Shown here piece after piece: positions 12,788 to 18,957 of a stretch of DNA of 18,957 nt. The translations under genes and the position numbers were made by a program. The stretch's first letter is position 1. Each line of letters opens with the position of its first letter. The notes below the pieces were generated by a model. The model was not told the DNA's origin. It made no database searches and worked only from the letters and a program-made list of their open reading frames with translations. The stretch lies in assembly GCA_020425885.1 (NCBI GenBank), contig JAGQRA010000444.1:1-18957 (forward strand), given 5' to 3'. Origin of the DNA: Planctomycetota bacterium (lineage in GTDB: Bacteria; Planctomycetota; UBA1135; UBA2386).

Positions 12788-15319
12788 ATGACAGGTTCTA
12801 AGATCCCCTTCGTCGGCCGCCGCTCGGCGACCCTTCTCGCGGCCGCGGCCGCATTCCTGATGACCCTCTCCGCGCCGCGGGCGCAGGACCACGTCGGCTG
12901 GGCGTGGGTGAATCCGGTCGGGCAGGGCGCGACGTTCACCCCGCAGGTCCAATACCAATACAGCTCGTCCGGAGCCGCGATCACCGTCACGCGCGTGACC
13001 GGCACGCAGCACTCGTTCCTGGTCGCGATGCCGGGTCTCGGCAGCGGCTTCGGCGTGCCGCAGGCCGTGGCCTACGGCGGCAACCACACCGCGATCGTCA
13101 CCAGCTGGGTGAGCTTCAACTCGAACCTGCTGATCGGTGTCGCGGTCTACGACCCCAGCGGGGCGCCGGCCGCCGACGGCAGGTTCGCCGTGCGCTATCG
13201 CGACGGCGGCGACCCGGCCGCCCGACAGGCCTACGTGTTCGCCGACGATCCGACGCGCCAGAGCTACACGCCACCGCCGCAGTACTCGTGGAACGGCAAC
13301 CGCGCCGACCCGACGATCACCAAGCTCGGCGTCGGCCGCTACCGCGTGGTGTTGCCCGGTCTGGCCAACGGCAACGCGGGCGAGGCCGGCAACGTCCAGG
13401 TGACACCGTACCTGATGGCACCGCTGCGCGCGAAGGTCGAGCAGTGGTCCGACTCCGGCAACGACCTGCACGTCGTCGTCCGCTGCACGGACCACGCCGG
13501 CGCCGCCAAGGACGGCCCGTTCATGCTGTCGTACGCGCAGACCGCCGCGCCGATCGCCGCCACCTCGGGTTCGGGCGCACACCTGCTCGCCGATCGCATC
13601 AGCACCGCGCACTACACGCCAGACCCGCGCTTCGCCGACGGCAATGGCCGCGAAGGACCCGCCGATGCCGAGACCATCGATCGTCTCGACATCGGTCGCT
13701 ACCGCGTCTCGCTGCCGAACGTGGCGCCGAGCGCGAGCTCGACCGCGCAGGCCACGGGCTTCGGCGCCGACGACACCTACGCCACGATCGAGAGCTGGGT
13801 CGGCAACGGCTGCGGCGGCACCTACGTGAACGTCCGCACCTACTCCGCCGCCGGCGTCCCGACCGACGCACCGTTCTCGCTGCTCTACCTGACCGACCGA
13901 CCGGCGGCGGCGCAGGAGGTGGCGTGGGCCTGGGTCGATCCGGCCGGCCAAGGCGCGACGTTCACGCCGTGGGCACCGCGCCAGTTCTCGACGTCGGGCA
14001 CGCCGATCACGGTCACGCGCGATCTCGTGCAGCGGAACAAGTTCATCGTCAACTTCCACGGCTTCACGGGTACCGGCGGCGCCGTGCACGCCTCGGCCTA
14101 CGGCGGCGCCCACACCGCGGTCGTCAACACCTGGTTCCCGTACAACAACGAGATCCGCGCCGTCGTCGAGCTGTTCGATCCGTCGGGGGCGGCCGCCAAC
14201 GACAGGGCGTTCACGGTCGCCTTCCGCCGCGGTGGCAACCGCGACGATCGCGAGGCCTACGTCTGGGCCGATCAACCGTCGGCGGCCAGCTACACCCCGC
14301 AGTCCGGCTACGCGTGGAACGCCGACCGCGGCGCGATCGCGATCACCCGCCCGGGCATCGGGATCTACGACGTTCGCTTGCCCGGACTCGACACCACGGG
14401 CCTCGCCGAACGCGGTCACGTCCAGGTGACGCCGTACTCGCAGAACGGCCTGCGCGCAAAGGTCGACTACTGGCTGCCGAGCGGCGCCGACCTGCTGGTC
14501 CGCGTCCGCACCTTCGATCTCGCCGGCACGCCGACCGACGGCCGGTTCGTGCTGAGCTACAACGAGAAGGCGGCGCCGATCGCCGCCGATACCGGCTCGG
14601 GCGGCCACGTCTGGGCCAACGATGCGACGTCCGCGCTCTACACGCCGCACCCGAACTACACCGACAGCAATGGCCTCTACGGCGCGGCCAACGCCGAGAC
14701 CGTCGCCCATCTCGGGCTCGGTCACTATCGCGTGACGTTCCCGAACCTCGACCCGACCGCGCGCTACACCGCGCAGGTCACCGCCTACGGCAACAGCCCG
14801 CACTACGCCTCGATCATCGACATGACGCCGAGCGCCGGCGGGCTCGCCGCCGACGTCTTCACCTACGACGCCGCGGGTCAGCTGCGCGACACCCGCTTCG
14901 ACCTGCTGATGCTGACGAACGCACCGGCGCGCAGCGGCCGGCCGGCACTCACCGATCCCTACGGCACCGGCTGCCACGGCATGGTGCTGACGTCACAGGG
15001 CGGCCCGATCTCGTGCACCGACTGGCGCCTCGATCTGAACGGCCTGCCGACGAGCACGTATCTCGTCTTCCTGCAGTTCGACCTCTCGCCCGCGAGCACG
15101 CCGCTCGGCGTCGGCGCTCCGGGTTGCTCGAACTACACCCACGGCTTCGCCACCATATTGCTGCTGCCACCGCTCGGCAGCCCGGCCTACGGCCTGCCGA
15201 TTCCGCCGGGCTTCACCGGGCTCGGCATCTACGCGCAGGGCCTGGCCTACGCGCCCGGGGTCAACGCGCTGTCGCTGGCGTCGAGCAACGGCCTGCTCGG
15301 CGTGATCGGCGACCGCTGA
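12788..15319 (+). CDS. Exported protein of six internal beta-repeats with C-terminal tail domain
   Basis: 843 residues from ATG 12788, which puts a signal peptide at the N-terminus (GRRSATLLAAAAAFLMTLSA, cleavage probably after APRAQ); the in-frame start at 12740 only adds a non-signal stretch. The mature protein is an internal duplication: residues about 34-376 and 377-713 align end to end (WAWVNPVGQGATFTP versus WAWVDPAGQGATFTP). Each half holds three repeats of 105-120 residues. The repeats share Y-T-P ... G-x-G-x-Y-x-V-x-L-P-G-L ... V-x-V-T-x-Y ... D-x-x-G-x-P-x-D-x-x-F-x-L-x-Y. From about 722 a tail domain begins (DPYGTGCHGM) and runs to the end (GAPGCSNYTH, GFTGLGIYAQGLA). Repeated beta-rich exported proteins of this kind are typically surface or extracellular. 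I do not recognise the repeat as a named family. A GAGG ribosome-binding site lies about 11 nt before the start. Confidence 0.85.
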   Translation: MTGSKIPFVGRRSATLLAAAAAFLMTLSAPRAQDHVGWAWVNPVGQGATFTPQVQYQYSSSGAAITVTRVTGTQHSFLVAMPGLGSGFGVPQAVAYGGNHTAIVTSWVSFNSNLLIGVAVYDPSGAPAADGRFAVRYRDGGDPAARQAYVFADDPTRQSYTPPPQYSWNGNRADPTITKLGVGRYRVVLPGLANGNAGEAGNVQVTPYLMAPLRAKVEQWSDSGNDLHVVVRCTDHAGAAKDGPFMLSYAQTAAPIAATSGSGAHLLADRISTAHYTPDPRFADGNGREGPADAETIDRLDIGRYRVSLPNVAPSASSTAQATGFGADDTYATIESWVGNGCGGTYVNVRTYSAAGVPTDAPFSLLYLTDRPAAAQEVAWAWVDPAGQGATFTPWAPRQFSTSGTPITVTRDLVQRNKFIVNFHGFTGTGGAVHASAYGGAHTAVVNTWFPYNNEIRAVVELFDPSGAAANDRAFTVAFRRGGNRDDREAYVWADQPSAASYTPQSGYAWNADRGAIAITRPGIGIYDVRLPGLDTTGLAERGHVQVTPYSQNGLRAKVDYWLPSGADLLVRVRTFDLAGTPTDGRFVLSYNEKAAPIAADTGSGGHVWANDATSALYTPHPNYTDSNGLYGAANAETVAHLGLGHYRVTFPNLDPTARYTAQVTAYGNSPHYASIIDMTPSAGGLAADVFTYDAAGQLRDTRFDLLMLTNAPARSGRPALTDPYGTGCHGMVLTSQGGPISCTDWRLDLNGLPTSTYLVFLQFDLSPASTPLGVGAPGCSNYTHGFATILLLPPLGSPAYGLPIPPGFTGLGIYAQGLAYAPGVNALSLASSNGLLGVIGDR
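12887..14926 (+). repeat. Tandem ~1-kb internal duplication within the exported repeat protein
   Basis: Codons 34-376 (12887-13915) and 377-713 (13916-14926) are two copies of a three-repeat block. Protein similarity is clear over the full length, with differing codons, so the duplication is old. Each block further divides into three related modules, giving six modules of about 330 bp. Confidence 0.75.
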
Positions 15320-15349
15320 GCGGGTGCCGGTGCGCCGGCGGGCGATTCA

Positions 15350-17521
15350 TCATCTCGGTTCGGCAGTCATGCGTCGCAGTTCGATCGTTCCCCACAGCGG
15401 CGCGCTGGCGTCGTGCAGCGTGCGTTCGGCGTAGCCGCCATCGTCCGTCGCCAGCTCGCGCAGGCGGTAGGCGCCGTGCCGATAGGCGAAGGTCGCGCCG
15501 TCGTCCTCGTAGAGCCGACACCTGCCCGGCGCGGTGCCGTAGTGGCGGAGTTCGATCTTGCCGCCCACCGCCGCGCGTGTGCGCGACGCGGCCGCGGCGA
15601 GCATCGGGATCAGCGCGCCATCGCGGACGAACATCGGCGGCAGGTCGCCGGTCTGCTGCGCCGTCACCGTGAACGCCGCCTCGCCGCCACCGGCGCGTTC
15701 GCCGGTGTGGAAGTCGAACCAGGTGCCGGCGGGCAGCCGCACCCGACGCTCGGTGAAGTCATCGAGGAACGGAGCGACGAGGATGTCGGGACCGAAACAG
15801 AACAGGCTGTTGTCCTCGCGGAAGTGCTCGCCGTCGGCGGCGGGATCCACGGCCTCGGCGGTTCCGGCCTGGTCCGTCATCAACAGGGTCGAACCGATCG
15901 GCGGGATACCGTCGAAGTGGTAGCGCGCGAATGCCGTGTAGAGGTAGGGCAACAGGCGCATGCGCAGCCGGATCGTGCGGCGGATCGCATCGGTGGCCGC
16001 GGGGAAGCTCCACGGCCTGGTGCCGCTGGCCCAGGCGTTGAGCTGGGCCAGCGGTGACAGACACGCGGTATGCATACGGTTGATCCACTCGCGTTCGCCG
16101 TCGGCGCTGCGGATCTCGGGACACCAGAGCACGCCGGCGAAGCTCGCCGACGACAGCCCGGTGACGTACTCGGCGTGGCCATAGGAGTCGGAGTAGATCG
16201 CGAACGGATGGGCCGACGCGGCGCCGTTGCTGGCGCGGACCAGCGACCAGGTGCGCCGGTCGCCGGGTTCGAACAGACCGCGCTGCAGCATCTGCTGCAG
16301 CTGCATCCCGTAGATCTGCCGCATCGTCTCGGCGGCGGTGCCGGACGGGAACGTCGCGTGATCGGGCCACAGCCACTGGTCGTAGCCGTCGACCTCGTCG
16401 ACCTTGTAGCCCGAGATGCCGATGTCGAAGTGGGCGCGACGGTGCTGCTCGAGCAGCACGCGGCGCGCCGCGGCCAGCGTGTAGTCAGGGACGATGCCGA
16501 GCCACACCAGATGCGATCCCGACAGCGGCAGGAGCTCCGGGTAGATCGGTGCCTGCTGCGAGACGTAGGGATTGACCCAGAGGTTGAGCCGGATGCCCTG
16601 CTCGAGCAGGCGCGCGGTGAAGGCCTGCGGGTCGGGGAAGCGCTTCGGCTGCCACTCGAAGGTGCAGGGATAGGACTTCGTCTGCCAGCCCGGCTCGAGG
16701 CCGATGACGTCGACGGGGATGTCGTGGGCTTTGAACTCGGCGATCTCGCGCTCGACCTCGGCGGCCGAGTACTTCGCCGGCGTGCGATGCCAGAAGCCGA
16801 GCCCCCACAGCGGCGGCATCGCGCCACCGCCGGCGAACAGGTTGTAGCGGGCAACTGTGTCCCGCAGGTTGGCGCCGGCGAAGGCCACGAGGCGCAGACC
16901 CTCGGCGTGCAGGCTCGCCTCGACCGCGTCACCGGGCGGCTGCGCCAGCCACGGACCCGGCTGCGGCTCATCGGACGGCGGGTTGCGGTCGACCTCGGGC
17001 GGGTTGCGCGGCGAGTCGCGGCGGTTGCCGACCTGCACGTAGACCTTGAGATAGCGCGCGGTGTCGAACAGCACACCGTAGCCGCGGCTCGAGACGTAGA
17101 ACGGCACCGGCGCATGGGTGCGGCCGCCGCCCTTGTTGAAGTGGTCGACCTTCAGCTCGAGGATGCGGTGGCTCTGCAGCGTGCGGTCGAATTGCAGGCC
17201 GAAGCCGAAGATCCGTTCGCCCGGCAGCGTCGGGATGCGCACCGAGATCCGCCCATCGGCATGAACACGGGCCCGCGCCTGCTGCAGCGCGGTGGCCAAT
17301 GGCAGCCCGGGCAACGCCACGAGGGCGTCGAGCCGCGGCGGTGCGGCGGCGAGATCGCTGTAGCGCCGTTCGCCATCGGCCTTGCCGATGGTCGCGGCGT
17401 GGACGCCGTGGGCGAGTTCGACCCAGCCTTCGATCGGCCGCATGTCGGTGAGATCGCCGTGGACCTGGGCCGCGAGCGACGCGGTCAGCACGGCGAGCGC
17501 GGGCGCGCTGCGGAATGGCAT
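15350..17521 (-). CDS. Exported GH31 family glycosidase (alpha-glucosidase/alpha-xylosidase type)
   Basis: 723 residues. A signal peptide starts at the ATG (MPFRSAPALAVLTASLAAQV) and the protein should be exported. An N-terminal beta-sandwich (about 30-235; FGFGLQFDRTLQ near 105-115) leads into a TIM barrel with LWGLGFWHRTPAKY near 238-251 and PVDVIGLEPGWQ near 269-280. The nucleophile motif is YKVDEVDGYD (Asp375). The acid/base region is AIYSDSYGHAEYVTGL (Asp445 the likely residue), followed by FAGVLWCPEIRS. C-terminal beta domains include WFDFHTGE and the RLYEDDG motif common in GH31. Family members cleave alpha-linked glucose or xylose from oligo- or polysaccharides with retention; the exact substrate cannot be told. 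The gene follows the VOC gene by 51 nt on the same strand but has its own promoter-like box. It converges on the repeat-protein gene with 30 nt between. Confidence 0.9.
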   Translation of the reverse strand: MPFRSAPALAVLTASLAAQVHGDLTDMRPIEGWVELAHGVHAATIGKADGERRYSDLAAAPPRLDALVALPGLPLATALQQARARVHADGRISVRIPTLPGERIFGFGLQFDRTLQSHRILELKVDHFNKGGGRTHAPVPFYVSSRGYGVLFDTARYLKVYVQVGNRRDSPRNPPEVDRNPPSDEPQPGPWLAQPPGDAVEASLHAEGLRLVAFAGANLRDTVARYNLFAGGGAMPPLWGLGFWHRTPAKYSAAEVEREIAEFKAHDIPVDVIGLEPGWQTKSYPCTFEWQPKRFPDPQAFTARLLEQGIRLNLWVNPYVSQQAPIYPELLPLSGSHLVWLGIVPDYTLAAARRVLLEQHRRAHFDIGISGYKVDEVDGYDQWLWPDHATFPSGTAAETMRQIYGMQLQQMLQRGLFEPGDRRTWSLVRASNGAASAHPFAIYSDSYGHAEYVTGLSSASFAGVLWCPEIRSADGEREWINRMHTACLSPLAQLNAWASGTRPWSFPAATDAIRRTIRLRMRLLPYLYTAFARYHFDGIPPIGSTLLMTDQAGTAEAVDPAADGEHFREDNSLFCFGPDILVAPFLDDFTERRVRLPAGTWFDFHTGERAGGGEAAFTVTAQQTGDLPPMFVRDGALIPMLAAAASRTRAAVGGKIELRHYGTAPGRCRLYEDDGATFAYRHGAYRLRELATDDGGYAERTLHDASAPLWGTIELRRMTAEPR

Positions 17522-17528
17522 CCGCGCA

Positions 17529-17534
17529 ACGTTA
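17529..17534 (-). promoter_or_regulatory. Candidate -10 element of the GH31 gene (leaderless)
   Basis: On the minus strand TAACGT (17534-17529) ends exactly 7 nt before ATG 17521. The -35 position (17557-17552, TGGCCC) is weak. The spacing equals that before the genes at 1400 and 2558. Confidence 0.4.
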
Positions 17535-17572
17535 CGCGCGCCGTGGTCGTCGGGCCACCGACCGCTGCGGCC

Positions 17573-17977
17573 TCAATCGCCGAGCCGTGAAGCGAAGTAC
17601 CAGCGGTGGCCCTCGGGATCGCACGCGCCGTAGCGTCGGTCGCCGTACGGCTGGTCGGCCGGCTCCTCGATGATCTCCGCGCCGGCCGCACGCGCGCGCT
17701 CGCAGTGGGCGCCGACGTCGTCGACGTAGACGTAGAGGCTGCTCGTCGTGTGACCGAGGTTCCTCGGATTGCGGAAGTCGGCGCCCGGTGTGCCCATCAT
17801 CACCACGCCTTCGGCGAGCGCCATCTCGGCGTGCATCACCTTGCCGTCCGGGCCGCGCATCGCGTGCCGCTCGACGAGGCCGAAGGCGCGCGCCAGCCAG
17901 GCCAACATGGCGCCGGTGTCCTCGTAGTTGAGATAGGGTGAGATGCGCGGGTATCCGGGCGGCGGATTCGTGGCCAT
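17573..17977 (-). CDS. VOC (glyoxalase/bleomycin-resistance fold) family protein, PhnB-like
   Basis: 134 residues from ATG 17977. The frame is open up to 18259 but that extension runs through the 48-bp palindrome and reads as noise, so 17977 is chosen. Sequence pattern: ISPYLNYEDTGAMLAWLARA (11-30), VMHAEMALAEGVVMMGTPG, then YVYVDDVGAHCERARAAGAE and YGDRRYGACDPEGHRWYF near the end. This is the paired beta-alpha-beta-beta-beta fold of the vicinal oxygen chelate superfamily, and length is normal for single-domain members. The PhnB-like subgroup often has no known substrate, so no reaction is assigned. It is cytoplasmic (no signal). The gene may have a promoter at TAGTCT (18039-18034, minus strand), giving a leader of about 50 nt. 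It is divergent from the esterase gene and upstream of GH31. Confidence 0.85.
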   Translation of the reverse strand: MATNPPPGYPRISPYLNYEDTGAMLAWLARAFGLVERHAMRGPDGKVMHAEMALAEGVVMMGTPGADFRNPRNLGHTTSSLYVYVDDVGAHCERARAAGAEIIEEPADQPYGDRRYGACDPEGHRWYFASRLGD

Positions 17978-18038
17978 CGATCTGTTCTCGGTTCGGGTTC
18001 GGCCGGCGGAACGTCCGCCACCGGTCGGAGCCGAGACT

Positions 18039-18086
18039 ACGGTGCCGGGACCGAATCGCACCGGTGCGATTTGGTCCTGGCACCGT
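18039..18086. repeat. 48-bp near-perfect palindrome between divergent genes
   Basis: Two 24-nt arms (18039-18062 and 18063-18086) are inverted copies with two differences; both become G-U pairs in plus-strand RNA. The centre is GCACCGGTGC. There is no T tract. Both flanking genes are transcribed away from it, so it is not an ordinary terminator. It resembles REP-type extragenic palindromes moved by RAYT (Y1-type) transposases; no transposase gene is in the window. Confidence 0.7.
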
Positions 18087-18131
18087 TGCCCGCGCTTGTC
18101 GCGGCCGCGCCGAGACGTTGAAGTGGGATCG

Positions 18132-18935
18132 ATGAGAACCTGCCCGGCCTTCGCCTTCGCCCTCGCCGCCTGTGCGACCGCCCCGCCGATGCCGTCATTC
18201 CTGCGCGTATCGACGACCTGGACGATCGACTCGCTGGCCCTCGGCGAGACCCGGCGCATCTGCGTCTACACCCCGCCCGGTTATGCCGAGGATGCGACGG
18301 CGCGCTTCCCGGTGCTCTACATGCCCGACGGCGGCATCGACGAAGACTTCGTGCATGTCGCCGAGGTCGTCCACTTCGGCATCGCGTGGGGTCTGCTGCG
18401 ACCGGTGCTCGTCGTCGGGATCGAGAACACCGAGCGCCGGCGCGACCTGACCGGGCCGACCGAGATCGCCTCGGACCTGGAGATCGCGCCGCGCGTCGGC
18501 GGCTCGGCGACGTTCCGCGCCTTTCTGCGCGACGAGCTGATCCCGACGATCGAGGCCCGCTACCGCACCGACGGCGAACGTGCGATCGTCGGCGAATCAC
18601 TCGCCGGCCTGTTCGTCGTCGAGACGTTTCTGCTCGCGCCCGACCTGTTCACGACCTGCATCGCGATCAGCCCGAGCCTGTGGTGGAACGATCACGGCGC
18701 CGTGCGCGAAGCCGAGCGATGCCTGCGCGCCGGACCTGACCGGCGCGGCACGCTCTATCTCACCAACGCCGACGAGGACGACATCGCACCGTTCGTGGCC
18801 GAACTCGCGACGATCGTGGCGCGCGCGGCGCCGGCGGTGGCGCTGATCCACGAGCCGATGCCCACGCAGTTCCACGACACGGTCTTCCGGGCCGCAGCAC
18901 CGAAGGCGTTGCGCACCGTGTTCGCGCCGCGGTGA
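18132..18935 (+). CDS. Esterase-D/IroE-like alpha/beta-hydrolase, probable lipoprotein
   Basis: 267 residues from ATG 18132, which places a short signal with lipobox-like ALAAC (Cys14) at the N-terminus; the longer open frame to 17943 crosses the palindrome and is rejected. The fold is the PF00756 putative-esterase group: TRRICVYTPPGY (40-51), FPVLYMPDGG (59-68), PVLVVGIENTERRRDLT (91-107), then the nucleophile elbow GESLAGLF with Ser156. SPSLWWND (180-187) is typical of IroE/Fes-like enzymes. The acid is probably Asp214 or a neighbour in TNADEDDI, and the base His248 in QFHDTVF. The substrate is an ester, otherwise unknown; siderophore or carbohydrate esters are hydrolysed by relatives. Divergent from the VOC gene. 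The stop is TGA at 18933-18935. Confidence 0.85.
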   Translation: MRTCPAFAFALAACATAPPMPSFLRVSTTWTIDSLALGETRRICVYTPPGYAEDATARFPVLYMPDGGIDEDFVHVAEVVHFGIAWGLLRPVLVVGIENTERRRDLTGPTEIASDLEIAPRVGGSATFRAFLRDELIPTIEARYRTDGERAIVGESLAGLFVVETFLLAPDLFTTCIAISPSLWWNDHGAVREAERCLRAGPDRRGTLYLTNADEDDIAPFVAELATIVARAAPAVALIHEPMPTQFHDTVFRAAAPKALRTVFAPR

Positions 18936-18957
18936 TGTACGTACTGTGCCAGGACCA

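Noticed and set aside
12663..12788. N-terminal extension of the second sigma factor
   Set aside because: Arg-rich sequence without family character; it would cover the TAGCAT box and the upstream region of the divergent gene.
12593..14977. 794-codon open frame on the minus strand
   Set aside because: Antisense to the six-repeat exported protein; its repeats merely mirror that gene, and it also overlaps the sigma gene in another frame.
17978..18259. N-terminal extension of the VOC protein
   Set aside because: It runs through the 48-bp palindrome and into the esterase gene; the extra residues look noncoding and the VOC fold starts at the ATG at 17977.

Overview
The window is very GC-rich bacterial DNA with dense, high-GC3 genes on both strands. 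The gene families suggest a member of the Planctomycetota, probably one of its less-studied lineages. Pointers are a membrane-bound Ser/Thr kinase with a long helical (TPR-like) C-terminus next to an ECF sigma factor, a second ECF sigma factor overlapping a carboxypeptidase-regulatory-domain protein, a DUF2891 lipoprotein, and secreted proteins sharing a GxGC-type C-terminal tail domain. No 16S rRNA or other marker gene is present, so this placement is inference. I see no tRNA, rRNA or CRISPR.

Layout. 1-1317 (+): 5'-cut secreted beta-propeller-like protein. 1400-2518 (+): DUF2891 lipoprotein. 2558-3544 (+): GT4 glycosyltransferase. 3545-8890 is a scrambled accessory segment. In order it holds a decayed kinase fragment (+), a secreted-tail fragment (-), a carboxypeptidase-regulatory-domain gene (-) whose start has been lost into an ECF sigma gene (-), a DUF6090 N-terminal fragment (+) joined to another secreted-tail fragment (+), and an HNH endonuclease relic (-). 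It ends with a two-TM membrane protein gene of unknown family (-) lying between two ~137-bp direct repeats. From 8844 order returns: full-length Ser/Thr kinase (+), convergent ECF sigma gene (-), a secreted protein built of six internal repeats (+), a GH31 glycosidase (-), a VOC/glyoxalase-like protein (-), a 48-bp palindrome, and an alpha/beta-hydrolase esterase (+).

The most striking structure is a junction, 'end of glycosyltransferase / start of kinase', present in whole or part three times (about 3490-3718, 7480-7616, 8733-8891). The intact glycosyltransferase sits at the first copy and the intact kinase at the third, with gene fragments and one intact unknown membrane-protein gene between. 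I read this as a former glycosyltransferase-kinase neighbour pair that was duplicated, partly deleted and used as a site for insertions.

A second recurring signal is a TANNNT hexamer (or TTAGAT) ending 7-10 nt before the start codon of five genes. This suggests leaderless or nearly leaderless transcripts. The kinase and its convergent ECF sigma gene share a 12-bp palindrome that supplies both stop codons, and they plausibly form a signalling pair. The extracellular genes (propeller, six-repeat protein, GH31, esterase, DUF2891) fit a cell investing in surface proteins and polysaccharide or ester hydrolysis.
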